Both the position numbers and the translations under genes were made by a program. Shown here one piece after another: positions 42,462 to 52,143 of a DNA stretch of 64,000 bases. Where the stretch lies: assembly GCF_014595995.2 (NCBI RefSeq), contig NZ_CP063989.1, forward strand, positions 434,001 to 498,000. The letters run 5' to 3'. The notes under the pieces are model-generated. The model made no database searches. It saw only the letters and a program-made list of their open reading frames with translations, and was not told where the DNA came from. Numbering within the stretch: position 1 is the first letter of the stretch; every line of letters begins with the position of its first letter. This stretch comes from Actinomyces respiraculi (GTDB taxonomy: Bacteria > Actinomycetota > Actinomycetes > Actinomycetales > Actinomycetaceae).

Positions 42462-45167
42462 ATGACTGACCTCGTGAACATCACGATCGACGGCATCCCC
42501 GTCGAGGTGGAGAAGGGCACCCTGCTCATCCGCGCCGCCGAGAAGGTCGGCGTTCGCATCCCGCGATTCTGCGACCACCCGCTGCTGTCGCCGTCGGCCA
42601 ACTGCCGCCAGTGCCTCGTCGACGTCGCCATGCCCGGACGCGACGGCGTCGTGCGGCCCATGCCCAAGCCCCAACCCTCCTGTGCCATGACCGCCACCGA
42701 GGGCATGGAGATCAGCACCCAGGCCACCAGCGCCCAGGCCGCCCGTGCCCAGGCCGGCACCATGGAGCTGCTGCTCATCAACCACCCGCTCGACTGCCCC
42801 GTGTGCGACAAGGGCGGCGAGTGCCCCCTGCAGAACCAGGCCCTCGAGCTCATGGCCAGCGGGGCCCAGTCCGTCACCCGCTTCACCGACGTCAAGCGCG
42901 CCTTCCCCAAGCCCCTGCGCCTGACCAGCAACGTCCTGCTCGACCGCGACCGCTGCATCCTGTGCCAGCGCTGCGTGCGCTTCGCCGCCCAGATCCCCGG
43001 CGACGCCTTCATCACCCTGCAGGGACGCGGCGCCGGCCACGTCGGCGGCGAGCTGACCGGCGGCCTGTACTCCGAGCAGATCGGCCGCTTTGACTCCACC
43101 GTCCTGGACTTCACCGACCCGAGCGTGGACCTCGATGCCCTCGAGACCGTGCGCGGCGAGTCCTACCTCGCCCCCGAGGCCGACCTCGCCGGCCCCGGCG
43201 GCGAGCCCGGCGTCGTCGACGGCCGCGCCTACGGCCCCCTCGGCAACGACGAGCTCGACGTGTCCGGACGGCCCTTCGCCTCCTACTTCTCCGGCAACAT
43301 CATCCAGATCTGCCCCGTCGGTGCGCTCACCAGCGCCCGCTACCGCTTCCGCTCGCGCCCCATGGACCTGGTCTCCACGGACTCGGTGACTGAGCACGAC
43401 GCCTCCGGCTCCGCCATCCGCGTCGACATGCGCCGCGGTGTCGTCCTGCGCCGCCTGGCCGGCAACGACCCCGAGGTCAACGAGGAGTGGATCACTGACA
43501 AGGACCGCTTCGCCTTCGCCTGGTCCAGCCTGTCTGACCGCCTGAGCGTGCCGCTCGTGCGCGATGAGGCCACCGGCGAGCTCGTCCCCACGAGCTGGTC
43601 CGACGCCCTCGACGTCGCCGCCCGCGGCCTGGAGCAGGCGCGCGCCAACGGCGGCGTGGGGCTCCTGCCCGGCGCCCGCCTCACCCTCGAGGACGGCTGG
43701 GCCTGGTCCCGCTTCGCCCGCACCGTGCTCGGCACCAACGACATCGACCAGCGCGTGCGCGACCACAGCGCCGAGGAGGACGCCTTCCTCGCCGCCCGCG
43801 TCGCCGGCACGGGCCTGGGCGCCGTCACCTACCGCAGCCTCGAGACCGCAGGGCAGGTCCTGCTTGTGGGCCTCGAGCCGGAGGACGAGTGCGGCTCCCT
43901 CTTCCTGCGCCTGCGCAAGGGCGTGCGCGCCGGCGGCGTGGCGGTCGCCAGCGTCACCAGCGTCCTGACCCGCGCCGCCAGCAAGCTCAACGCCCAGACC
44001 ATCCTCACCGCCCCCGGCGGCGAGGCCGACGCCGTCGCCCAGCTGGCCACGAGCCACCCGGCGCTCGTTGAGGCCCTCGGCGGCGAGGGGGCCACCATCC
44101 TCGTCGGCGAGCGCGCCGCGGCCGTGCCCGGCCTGCTCGCCGCCGTCGACGCCCTGGCCACCTCCACCGGCGCCCGCCTGGCCTGGGTGCCGCGCCGCTC
44201 CGGCGAGCGCGGCGGTATCGAGGCCGGTCTCCTGCCGCACCTGCTGCCCGGCGGGCACCCCGTGGCCGACGACGTCGCCCGCACCCGCGTCCAGCAGGCC
44301 TGGGGCGTCGAGACCACCGGCCTGCACGCCCGCAGCCCCCTGCCGGCCACGCCCGGCCGCGACACCACCGCGATCCTCACCGCCCTGGCCGACGGCGAGC
44401 TCGGCGGAGCCGTCGTCGGCGGCGTTGACCTGCGCGACTTCCCCGACCCCGGCCTGGCCCGCACGGCCCTGGCCTGCTCCGGCTTCACCGTCCAGCTCGA
44501 GGTGCGCCGCTCGGAGGTCTCCGAGCACGCCGACGTCGTCCTGCCGGTGGCCCCCGCCGTCGAGAAGAACGGCACCTTCGTCAACTGGGAGGGGCGCGTG
44601 CGTCCCTTCGGTCAGGCGCACGCCTCGCGCGCCCGCACCGACCGGCAGGTCCTGGGCATGCTGGCCCAGGAGATGGGTACCGACCTGGGGTGCGAGTCCC
44701 TGACGACCCTGCACGCCGAGCTGGCGGGCCTGGGCCTGTGGCGGGGTCCGCGTGACGCGGTCCTGACCGCCCCCGAGGACGCCCCGGCCGAGTCGGGTGA
44801 GGTCGGCCAGCCGGGTGTGACCGGCCTGGCCGCCCTGCTCGCCACCCACAAGCCGATGCTTGACGACGGTCGCCTCCAGGACGGCGAGCCCTTCCTCGCC
44901 GCCACGGCCCTGCGCCCCGTCGCCCGCCTGGGCGCCGACATCGCCTCGACGCTGGGCGTCAGCGGCGGTGACACGGTGCGCGTGTCCACGCGGACCGGCT
45001 CCATCGAGCTGCCCGCCGTCGTCGGAGGCGTCGCCGACGGTGCCGTCTGGCTGCCCGAGTGCTCGGCCGGCTCGACCGTGCGCCAGAGCCTGGGTGCCCA
45101 CCACGGCAGCGCCGTCGTCGTCAGCCCGGCTGCCCGCACCGAGAACGACACGGAGGTGGTCCGGTGA
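42462..45167 (+). CDS. nuoG: NADH-quinone oxidoreductase subunit G
   Basis: A 901-residue molybdopterin-oxidoreductase-like subunit. The N-terminal ferredoxin domain has cysteines in RFCDHPLLSPSANCRQCLVD; the His-Cys cluster follows in HPLDCPVCDKGGECPLQ, then DRDRCILCQRCVRF. The larger C-terminal part is the domain that no longer binds a pterin cofactor. Clear surface segments include SAIRVDMRRGVVLRRLAGNDPEVNEEWITDKDRF and VEKNGTFVNWEGRVRPF. Its length is typical of actinobacterial NuoG. The stop overlaps the nuoH GTG start. Confidence 0.95.
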   Translation: MTDLVNITIDGIPVEVEKGTLLIRAAEKVGVRIPRFCDHPLLSPSANCRQCLVDVAMPGRDGVVRPMPKPQPSCAMTATEGMEISTQATSAQAARAQAGTMELLLINHPLDCPVCDKGGECPLQNQALELMASGAQSVTRFTDVKRAFPKPLRLTSNVLLDRDRCILCQRCVRFAAQIPGDAFITLQGRGAGHVGGELTGGLYSEQIGRFDSTVLDFTDPSVDLDALETVRGESYLAPEADLAGPGGEPGVVDGRAYGPLGNDELDVSGRPFASYFSGNIIQICPVGALTSARYRFRSRPMDLVSTDSVTEHDASGSAIRVDMRRGVVLRRLAGNDPEVNEEWITDKDRFAFAWSSLSDRLSVPLVRDEATGELVPTSWSDALDVAARGLEQARANGGVGLLPGARLTLEDGWAWSRFARTVLGTNDIDQRVRDHSAEEDAFLAARVAGTGLGAVTYRSLETAGQVLLVGLEPEDECGSLFLRLRKGVRAGGVAVASVTSVLTRAASKLNAQTILTAPGGEADAVAQLATSHPALVEALGGEGATILVGERAAAVPGLLAAVDALATSTGARLAWVPRRSGERGGIEAGLLPHLLPGGHPVADDVARTRVQQAWGVETTGLHARSPLPATPGRDTTAILTALADGELGGAVVGGVDLRDFPDPGLARTALACSGFTVQLEVRRSEVSEHADVVLPVAPAVEKNGTFVNWEGRVRPFGQAHASRARTDRQVLGMLAQEMGTDLGCESLTTLHAELAGLGLWRGPRDAVLTAPEDAPAESGEVGQPGVTGLAALLATHKPMLDDGRLQDGEPFLAATALRPVARLGADIASTLGVSGGDTVRVSTRTGSIELPAVVGGVADGAVWLPECSAGSTVRQSLGAHHGSAVVVSPAARTENDTEVVR

Positions 45168-46558
45168 GCACCGCGACTGTTCTTCACACGGCCCTCGCCA
45201 CGGTCGGTGGCGTCACCGCCGACTTCTCCGAGGAAACCTGGTGGCTCAGCCTCATCAAGGCCGTGTTCATCATGCTGTTCCTCATCGTCTCGACGATCCT
45301 GGCGATCTGGGCCGAGCGGCGCGTCCTGGGCCGCGTCCAGACCCGCCCGGGTCCCAACGTCAACGGCTTCCTCGGCCTGCCCCAGCTCATCGCCGACGCC
45401 ACCAAGCTCATCATGAAGGAGGACTTCTGGCTCAAGGGGGCCGAGAAGTTCATCTACCTGCTGGCACCCTTCATCACGGCCTTCAGCTCCTTCATGATCT
45501 ACGCGGTCATCCCCTTCGGGCCGCAGGTGAGCATCTTCGGCCACTCCACACCCCTGCAGATGACGGACTTCCCCGTCGCCGTGCTCTACATCCTGGCCGT
45601 CACCGGCTTCGGCGTGTACGGCCTCATCCTCGGAGGCTGGTCCACCCACTCGACCTACCCGCTGCTCGGCGCCGTGCGCTCGGCCGCCCAGGTCATCAGC
45701 TATGAGCTGAGCATGAGCCTGGCGATCCTCACCGTCTTCCTCGCCTCCGGCACCATGTCCACCTCCGGGATCGTCAGCGCCCAGGAGCGTCTGTGGTGGG
45801 GCCTGGCGATGCTGCCCAGCTTCCTCATCTACGTCATCTCCATGGTCGGTGAGGTCAACCGCCTGCCCTTCGACCTGCCCGAGGCTGAGGGCGAGCTCGT
45901 CGCCGGTCACATGGTCGAGTACTCCTCGATGAAGTTCGCCTGGTTCTACCTGGGCGAGTACATCAACATGTTCAACGTCTCCGCGGTGTGCGTCACGCTC
46001 TTCCTCGGCGGCTGGCGCTCCTTCATCCTCGCCTCCTTCTGGGACGGGTTCAACACCGGCTGGTGGCCCATGCTGTGGTTCACCGGCAAGGTCTGGGGCG
46101 TCATGATCCTCATGATCGTCACCCGCGGCACGCTCGTGCGCCTGCGCTACGACCGCTTCATGCAGCTGGGCTGGAAGCTCCTCATCCCGGTCTCCCTCGC
46201 CTGGTTCGTCATCGTCGCCCTCGTCCAGGGCTACCGTGCCTTCGCCCTCGGCTCGCCGCGCACGCTCCTGCTCATCCTCGCCGTCATCTTCCTCGTCGCC
46301 ATGCTCGTGCTGCTCCTCCTGCCCTCCACTGACGGGCGGGCGGGCACCGGTGCACGGCAGGTGGACGACGACGTCGTCACCCCGGCCGACGAGATCGACG
46401 CCTTCGCCGACGGCTTCCCCGTCCCGCCGCTGCCCGGCCAGTCCCTGCCCCTGTCGCCGCGCGCTCAGCGCCGTGCGGGCGCCGCCCTTGCCGGCACCGC
46501 CGTCGCAGCCACCACCGCCGTCTCCGAGGCACCCGTCCAGGAGGGACACGATGACTGA
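45164..46558 (+). CDS. nuoH: NADH-quinone oxidoreductase subunit H
   Basis: A 464-residue membrane subunit with about eight helices that forms part of the quinone channel. Signatures are [18 protein letters not shown] (about residue 47), the acidic loop [18 protein letters not shown] type (here [16 protein letters not shown]) and the [15 protein letters not shown] helix. The C-terminal ~60 residues are hydrophilic and Ala/Asp-rich, an extension seen in actinobacteria. The GTG at 45164 is set by overlap with the nuoG stop. The last 8 bp overlap nuoI. Confidence 0.95.
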   Translation: MSTATVLHTALATVGGVTADFSEETWWLSLIKAVFIMLFLIVSTILAIWAERRVLGRVQTRPGPNVNGFLGLPQLIADATKLIMKEDFWLKGAEKFIYLLAPFITAFSSFMIYAVIPFGPQVSIFGHSTPLQMTDFPVAVLYILAVTGFGVYGLILGGWSTHSTYPLLGAVRSAAQVISYELSMSLAILTVFLASGTMSTSGIVSAQERLWWGLAMLPSFLIYVISMVGEVNRLPFDLPEAEGELVAGHMVEYSSMKFAWFYLGEYINMFNVSAVCVTLFLGGWRSFILASFWDGFNTGWWPMLWFTGKVWGVMILMIVTRGTLVRLRYDRFMQLGWKLLIPVSLAWFVIVALVQGYRAFALGSPRTLLLILAVIFLVAMLVLLLLPSTDGRAGTGARQVDDDVVTPADEIDAFADGFPVPPLPGQSLPLSPRAQRRAGAALAGTAVAATTAVSEAPVQEGHDD

Positions 46559-47240
46559 CCAGACCCCCGCACCCCAGGCCGGCACCGACCACGACCAGTG
46601 GCTGCCGGACGAGCCCGGTCTCCTCGGGCGCGTCTTCGCCCCCGTCGCCGGCTACGGCGTGACGCTGTCCTCGATCTTCCGTCCCACGGTCACCGAGCAG
46701 TACCCCTTCATCCGCCCGGTGCTCATGCCCCGCTACCACGGGCGCCACCAGCTCAACCGTTACGACGACGGCCTGGAGAAGTGCATCGGCTGTGAGCTGT
46801 GCGCCTGGGCCTGCCCCGCCGACGCCATCTACGTCGAGGCCGGCTCCAACGCCCCCGGCGCCCAGTACTCGCCCGGCGAGCGCTACGGCCGCGTCTACCA
46901 GATCAACTACCTGCGCTGCATCTTCTGCGGCATGTGCATCGAGGCCTGCCCGACCCGCGCGCTGACCATGACGAACGAGATCGACGAGCTCGTCGGACCC
47001 AACCGCACCGGCCTCATCTACGAGAAGCAGGACCTGCTCGCCCCGGTGCCCGACGGCGCCCTCGACGCCCCCCACCCCATGGTTGAGGGCACCGAGGACG
47101 GCGACTACTACCGCGGTGAGGTCACCGGCCCCACCCAGGCCCAGGTCGACTGGGTCCGCGCCCACCGCCCCGAGGACCCGACGCTCGCCACCGCGCGCAC
47201 CGTCGCGGCCCCGAACCTCGCCAAGGAGGCCGTCCACTGA
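46551..47240 (+). CDS. nuoI: NADH-quinone oxidoreductase subunit I
   Basis: A 229-residue ferredoxin-like subunit carrying two [4Fe-4S] clusters, N6a and N6b. The cysteine motifs are [12 protein letters not shown] and [12 protein letters not shown], both complete. The N-terminal [11 protein letters not shown] and [11 protein letters not shown] segments are standard. The C-terminal tail of ~50 residues beyond the second cluster is longer than in E. coli. GAGGGAC precedes the ATG at 46551. The stop overlaps the nuoJ ATG by one base. Confidence 0.95.
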   Translation: MTDQTPAPQAGTDHDQWLPDEPGLLGRVFAPVAGYGVTLSSIFRPTVTEQYPFIRPVLMPRYHGRHQLNRYDDGLEKCIGCELCAWACPADAIYVEAGSNAPGAQYSPGERYGRVYQINYLRCIFCGMCIEACPTRALTMTNEIDELVGPNRTGLIYEKQDLLAPVPDGALDAPHPMVEGTEDGDYYRGEVTGPTQAQVDWVRAHRPEDPTLATARTVAAPNLAKEAVH

Positions 47241-48259
47241 TGGCTACCGCACGTCCCGACCTGCTCTCCACGCAGACGCTCCCAGCCGCCCTGACTGCCA
47301 CCGGCACCATGGGCACCGGGGAGACGGTGCTCTTCGCCGTCGTCGCTCTGCTGTGCGTGGCCTGCGCCATCGGCCTGCTCGTCTCGCGCCGGGCCGTGAC
47401 CGCCGCCGTCAACATGATCGGCGTCATGATCGGCCTCGCGATCCTCTACATGGCCAACGAGGCGCCCTTCCTCGGCGTCGTCCAGGTGGTGGTCTACACC
47501 GGCGCCGTCATGACCCTCGTGCTCTTCGTCGTCATGCTCGTGGGCGTCGGGGGCGATGAGCCCGTCGTCGGCACCGGTGGCCGCGTTGGTCGCGCCGCCA
47601 TGGTCGCCGCGGCCCTGGGTTTCGCCCTCCTCGTCGGCGCGGTCGTGGCCCGTACCGTCTTCCCCACCCCGCGCGGCCTGGTCGACTCGGCCGCCGCCAC
47701 CCCCGGCTACCTCGCCGTCGTCCTCTTCGGTGAGCACGTGGTCACCATGGAGCTCACCGGCCTGCTGCTCATCGTCGCCGCCACCGGCGCCCTGACCCTC
47801 ACGCACCGCGAGCGCATCCGCGCCAAGATCACCCAGCGCTCCCTCATGCTCGATCGCATGAAGGCCTACAAGAACACCGGCGCCCACCCCGGTCAGAAGA
47901 CCATGACCGGTGTCTACGCCGCCACCAACGCGGCCGCCGCCCCGGCCCTGGGCGCCGACGGCGAGGCCGTCGAGGAGGCCGTGCCCCGCGTCCTGCGCGT
48001 GCGCGGCCAGGCCCTCGACCTTGCCGAGGTCTCACCCGAGCTCGCCGCCGCCCAGCGCTCCGGCGAGATCACCGGGCGCATGGACGCCTCCGTCGGGCAG
48101 TCCGGCATGGCCTCCATGCCCGGCGCCGCCGCCCCGGCCGTCGTCCAGCCCCTCGCCGCCCCGGCGCTCGAGGCCGGCACCCCGCAGGACGACCCGGTCG
48201 GCACCGCGCAGGACGAACCGGCCGCCCTGCCCACCGACGCGAAGGAGGAGAGCAAGTGA
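47240..48259 (+). CDS. nuoJ: NADH-quinone oxidoreductase subunit J
   Basis: A 339-residue membrane subunit. About five helices occupy residues 25-190, with the conserved [55 protein letters not shown] and [13 protein letters not shown] stretches. The last ~140 residues are hydrophilic and Ala/Pro/Glu-rich, making the protein much longer than the ~185 residues of E. coli NuoJ. The tail looks disordered. The stop overlaps the nuoK GTG start. Confidence 0.94.
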   Translation: MATARPDLLSTQTLPAALTATGTMGTGETVLFAVVALLCVACAIGLLVSRRAVTAAVNMIGVMIGLAILYMANEAPFLGVVQVVVYTGAVMTLVLFVVMLVGVGGDEPVVGTGGRVGRAAMVAAALGFALLVGAVVARTVFPTPRGLVDSAAATPGYLAVVLFGEHVVTMELTGLLLIVAATGALTLTHRERIRAKITQRSLMLDRMKAYKNTGAHPGQKTMTGVYAATNAAAAPALGADGEAVEEAVPRVLRVRGQALDLAEVSPELAAAQRSGEITGRMDASVGQSGMASMPGAAAPAVVQPLAAPALEAGTPQDDPVGTAQDEPAALPTDAKEESK

Positions 48260-48561
48260 GCCTCCCCATCACCGCCTACGTCGTCCTCGCCGTCGTGCTC
48301 TTCGCCCTTGGTGCCCTCACGGTGCTCCTGCGCCGCAACGCGATCATCGAGCTCATGGGCGTTGAGCTCATGCTCAACGCCGTCAACCTCGCCCTCGTGG
48401 CCTTCTCGCGGCTGCACGGCAACCTCACCGGCCAGGTCTTCGCCTTCTTCATCATCGTCGTGGCCGCCGCCGAGGTCGTCATCGGCTTGAGCATCATCGT
48501 GTCCATCTTCCGCACCCGCAGGTCCACGTCGGTCGACGACGAGAACCTGCTTCAGCACTGA
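48256..48561 (+). CDS. nuoK: NADH-quinone oxidoreductase subunit K
   Basis: A 101-residue membrane subunit with three helices, standard length. The conserved charged residues of the proton channel are in [23 protein letters not shown] (Glu twice) and [21 protein letters not shown]. It starts at GTG 48256, overlapping the nuoJ stop, and ends 14 bp before the nuoL ATG. Confidence 0.95.
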   Translation: MSLPITAYVVLAVVLFALGALTVLLRRNAIIELMGVELMLNAVNLALVAFSRLHGNLTGQVFAFFIIVVAAAEVVIGLSIIVSIFRTRRSTSVDDENLLQH

Positions 48562-48575
48562 GAGGGAACCCGGGA

Positions 48576-50582
48576 ATGACCAGCACCTCCCTCGCACTGG
48601 CGGCCCCCACGGCCCACGCCGCGGCCCTGCCCGCCACCGGCGCCGCCTCACTGGCCTGGCTCCTCATCGCCGTACCGGCCTGCTCCGCGGCCCTGCTGCT
48701 CCTGCTCGGGCGCCGCAGCGACCGCTGGGGCCACTGGCTGGGCCTGGCCGCCGCCGTTGTCAGCGCCGGCCTCGGCCTGGCGATCCTCGTCCAGGTCCTC
48801 GGCCTGCCCGCCGATGAGCGTGTCCTCCAGCTCGACCTGTGGCAGTGGTTCAGCGTCGGCAGCCTCGACGTCACCGTCGGCCTGCGCCTGGACCCCCTGT
48901 CGCTCACCTTCGTCACCCTCGTGACCTTCGTCGGCGCCCTCATCCACCTGTACTCCGTGGCCTACATGGAGCACGACCGCGACCGCCGCCGCTTCTTCGC
49001 CTACCTCAACCTCTTCGTCGCCGCGATGCTCACGCTCGTGCTCGGCTCGTCCTACATCGTGCTCTTCGTCGGTTGGGAGGGCGTGGGCCTGGCCTCCTAC
49101 CTCCTCATCGGCTTCTGGAACACCGCCGACGCCGACGCCCCGCAGCGCGAGCAGGCCAAGAGCCGTGAGAACGCCACCGCCGCCAAGAAGGCCTTCGTCA
49201 TGAACCGCGTGGGCGACCTCGGCCTGCTCCTGGCGATGATGGCGATGGTCTACCAGGCCGGCTCCGTCGCCTTCGACGACGTCCTGGGTATGGCCGCCGA
49301 CGGCGCCATCCCCACCGCCTGGCTCACCGCCACCGGCTTCTTCCTCCTTCTGGCCGCCTGTGGTAAGTCCGCCCAGTTCCCCCTCCAGGCCTGGCTCGGC
49401 GACGCCATGGCCGGACCGACCCCCGTCTCGGCGCTCATCCACGCCGCCACGATGGTCACCGCCGGCGTCTACCTCATGGTGCGCTCCGGTGCGATCTTCC
49501 AGGGCGCGCCCGCCGCCCAGCTGGCCGTCGCCGTCGTCGGCGCCCTGACCCTCCTGCTCGGAGCCGTCATCGGTGCGGCCAAGGACGACATGAAGAAGGT
49601 CCTGGCGGCCTCCACCATGAGCCAGATCGGCTACATGATGCTCGGCGCGGGCCTGGGCCCCGCCGGCTACGCCTTCGCGATCTTCCACCTGCTCACCCAC
49701 GGCTTCTTCAAGGCCCAGCTCTTCCTCGGCGCCGGCAGCGTCATGCACGCCATGAGCGACCAGGTCGACATCCGCCGCTTCGGGGCCCTGCGCACAGCCA
49801 TGCCCATCACCTGGATCACCATGGGGATCGGCTGGCTCGCCATCCTCGGCATCCCGCCCTTCAGCGGCTTCTGGTCCAAGGACAAGATCATCGAGACCGC
49901 CTTCATCGGCGAGGGCCTGGCGCCCTGGCTGTTGGGAGGCGTCGCCCTCATCGGCGCGGGCCTGACCGCCTTCTACATGTCCCGCCTGTTCTTCATGATC
50001 TTCCACGGCCAGGCCCGCTGGACCACCGCCGCGGACATCGAGGGCGAGGTCCACCCCCACGAGTCCGGCTGGCTCATGACCGCCCCGCTCGTCATCCTCT
50101 CCGTCTTCTCCGTCGCGCTGGGCGGTCTGCTCACTATTGGCGACGCCTTCGTCACCTGGCTTGAGCCTGTCACCGGCCACGCCGAGCACGGACACCCGGT
50201 CCTGCCGGTGCACGTCATCATGGCGGCCACCCTCGCCGTCGTCGTCATCGGCGCCCTCATCGCCTGGGCCATGTACGTGCGCCGCCCCGTCGAGACCGTC
50301 GTCCAGCCCGGCAACGTGCTCGTCGAGGCCGCCCGCCACGACATGTACCAGGACGCCGTCAACGAGGCCATCGCCATGCGCCCCGGTCAGGGCCTCGTCC
50401 TGGCCGCCACCGCCACCGACCGCTACGTGGTCGACGGCGCCGTCGAGACCCTGGCGGTGGGGACCGCCGGCCTCGGCCGCCTGGTCCGACTCACCCAGTC
50501 CGGGTACCTGCGCACCTACGCGGCCTACACGCTCGTCGGCACGCTCATCGCGCTCGTCGCCGTCCTCGCCGGCCGCCTCTGA
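48576..50582 (+). CDS. nuoL: NADH-quinone oxidoreductase subunit L
   Basis: A 668-residue antiporter-like proton-pumping subunit with about fifteen helices. Diagnostic regions are RLDPLSLTFVTLVTFVGALIHLYSVAYM (about residue 105), NRVGDLGLLLAMMAM, GKSAQFPLQAWLGDAMAGPTPVSALIHAATMVTAGVYLMVR and the KDDMKKVLAASTMSQIGYMM helix. The C-terminal part contains the lateral helix that lies along NuoM and NuoN. The ATG at 48576 follows GAGAGGGAACC, a good ribosome-binding site. Confidence 0.96.
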   Translation: MTSTSLALAAPTAHAAALPATGAASLAWLLIAVPACSAALLLLLGRRSDRWGHWLGLAAAVVSAGLGLAILVQVLGLPADERVLQLDLWQWFSVGSLDVTVGLRLDPLSLTFVTLVTFVGALIHLYSVAYMEHDRDRRRFFAYLNLFVAAMLTLVLGSSYIVLFVGWEGVGLASYLLIGFWNTADADAPQREQAKSRENATAAKKAFVMNRVGDLGLLLAMMAMVYQAGSVAFDDVLGMAADGAIPTAWLTATGFFLLLAACGKSAQFPLQAWLGDAMAGPTPVSALIHAATMVTAGVYLMVRSGAIFQGAPAAQLAVAVVGALTLLLGAVIGAAKDDMKKVLAASTMSQIGYMMLGAGLGPAGYAFAIFHLLTHGFFKAQLFLGAGSVMHAMSDQVDIRRFGALRTAMPITWITMGIGWLAILGIPPFSGFWSKDKIIETAFIGEGLAPWLLGGVALIGAGLTAFYMSRLFFMIFHGQARWTTAADIEGEVHPHESGWLMTAPLVILSVFSVALGGLLTIGDAFVTWLEPVTGHAEHGHPVLPVHVIMAATLAVVVIGALIAWAMYVRRPVETVVQPGNVLVEAARHDMYQDAVNEAIAMRPGQGLVLAATATDRYVVDGAVETLAVGTAGLGRLVRLTQSGYLRTYAAYTLVGTLIALVAVLAGRL

Positions 50583-50595
50583 GAGGAAACGCCAC

Positions 50596-52143
50596 ATGCT
50601 GATCATCGACTCCGCGTTCCCGGTGCTCACCACCATGGTGCTCGTGCCGGCCGTCGGCGCGCTCCTCCTGACCCTTCCCGTGCTGCGCCCCTGGGCCCGC
50701 ACCCTCGGCCTGGCCGTCGCCGTCGTCGAGCTCGGCCTGGGCGTGTGGGCCGCCACCCTCTTCGACTACTCCTCCCGGGCCTCCACCCAGCTCGCCGAGA
50801 CCCACGCCTGGATCCCGCACTTCGGGATCTCCTGGGCACTGGGCCTCAACGCCCTCGGCCTGGCCATGCTGCTGCTGGCCGTCGCGCTTGTGCCCCTGGT
50901 CCTGCTCGCCTCCTGGGGTGAGGTTCCCGCGGACCGCCAGGCGCTGTTCACCGGCCTGGTCCTGGCCCTGGAGGCCTTCGTCGTCGTCATCTTCGCGGCC
51001 CGCGACGTCTTCCTCTTCTATGTCGCCTTCGAGGCGATGCTCGTGCCCGTCTACCTGCTCATCGGACGCTTCGGCGGCACCGACCGCAGGCGCGCGGCCA
51101 TGAAGTTCCTCCTGTACTCCCTGGCCGGCGGACTCATCATGCTCGTTGGCGTCGTGTGCCTGCTGCTCTACGCTGACGACTCCGCCGGTGCCTATCTCTT
51201 CGAGCGCCTGGCGCAGACCATCCCGCTCGTGCCCACCCACGTCGGGCGCCTGCTCTTCCTCAGCTTCTTCATCGCCTTCGCGATCAAGGCCCCCATGGTG
51301 CCGGTGCACACCTGGCTGCCCGACACCGCCGAGCAGGCCACCCCGGGCACCTCGATCCTGCTCATCGGCGTCCTGGACAAGATCGGCACCTACGGGATGA
51401 TCGTCCTCGTCCTGCCGCTCTTTCCCGAGGCCTCTGCCTGGGCCGCCCCCGTGGTGCTCGTCCTCGCCGTCATCTCCATCCTCTACGGAGCCCTGGCCGC
51501 CATCGGGCAGGACAACCTCTACCGGCTCATCTCCTACACCTCGGTCAGCCACTTCGGCTTCATGGTCCTGGGCATCTTCATCGGCTCCCAGGCCGCGGCC
51601 ACCGGCGCCATGGTCTACATGGTGGCCCACGGCCTGTCCATCGCCGGCCTGTACCTGACCACCGGCTTCCTCGCCCGCCGCACCGGCACCGTGCTCATCA
51701 GCGAGCTCGGCGGCATGGCGCGGGTGACACCGGTGCTCGCAGGCACCTGGCTCGTGTCCGGACTGGCCTCCATCGCCCTGCCGGGCCTGAGCGGCTTCGT
51801 GCCCGAGTGGCTGGTGCTCACCGGCACCTTCTCCGAGTCCGTGACCCTCGGCGTCGCCGCCGTCCTCGGCGTCGTCATCGCCGCCCTGTACGTCCTGCTG
51901 CCTTACCAGCGGGTCTTCACCGGCGCCCCCGCCCCGGCACGCGTCGGCTCCAGCGACCTCGACGGCCGTGAGAAGGCCATCCTCGTGCCGGTCGTCCTCG
52001 CGATGCTCATCCTGGGTCTCGCCCCCTCCTTCCTCACGACGACGCTCGACGGCGTCGCCGAGCAGGTCGCCACGACGATGGTCCAGGCCCCGGCCGGCGA
52101 CGTCGCGGCCGCCACCGTCACCACCGAAGGGACCGCCAAGTGA
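50596..52143 (+). CDS. nuoM: NADH-quinone oxidoreductase subunit M
   Basis: A 515-residue antiporter-like proton-pumping subunit with about fourteen helices. Key segments are FYVAFEAMLVPVYLLIGRFGG (about residue 140, catalytic Glu), FIAFAIKAPMVPVHTWLPDTAEQATPGTSILLIGVLDKIGTYG (about 225) and RLISYTSVSHFGFMVLGIF. The ATG at 50596 follows GAGAGGAAACG. The stop overlaps the nuoN GTG start. Its fold and residues match NuoN and NuoL, its neighbours. Confidence 0.96.
   Translation: MLIIDSAFPVLTTMVLVPAVGALLLTLPVLRPWARTLGLAVAVVELGLGVWAATLFDYSSRASTQLAETHAWIPHFGISWALGLNALGLAMLLLAVALVPLVLLASWGEVPADRQALFTGLVLALEAFVVVIFAARDVFLFYVAFEAMLVPVYLLIGRFGGTDRRRAAMKFLLYSLAGGLIMLVGVVCLLLYADDSAGAYLFERLAQTIPLVPTHVGRLLFLSFFIAFAIKAPMVPVHTWLPDTAEQATPGTSILLIGVLDKIGTYGMIVLVLPLFPEASAWAAPVVLVLAVISILYGALAAIGQDNLYRLISYTSVSHFGFMVLGIFIGSQAAATGAMVYMVAHGLSIAGLYLTTGFLARRTGTVLISELGGMARVTPVLAGTWLVSGLASIALPGLSGFVPEWLVLTGTFSESVTLGVAAVLGVVIAALYVLLPYQRVFTGAPAPARVGSSDLDGREKAILVPVVLAMLILGLAPSFLTTTLDGVAEQVATTMVQAPAGDVAAATVTTEGTAK

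Noticed and set aside
40815..45104. Very long minus-strand open frame (over 1400 codons) across nuoE-G
   Set aside because: It is antisense to nuoE, nuoF and nuoG, which have clear family motifs. Long antisense frames are expected from GC-rich third codon positions. It has no domain of its own.
48648..50756. Long minus-strand frame across nuoL
   Set aside because: Mirror of nuoL coding; His/Asp/Gly-rich low-complexity translation.
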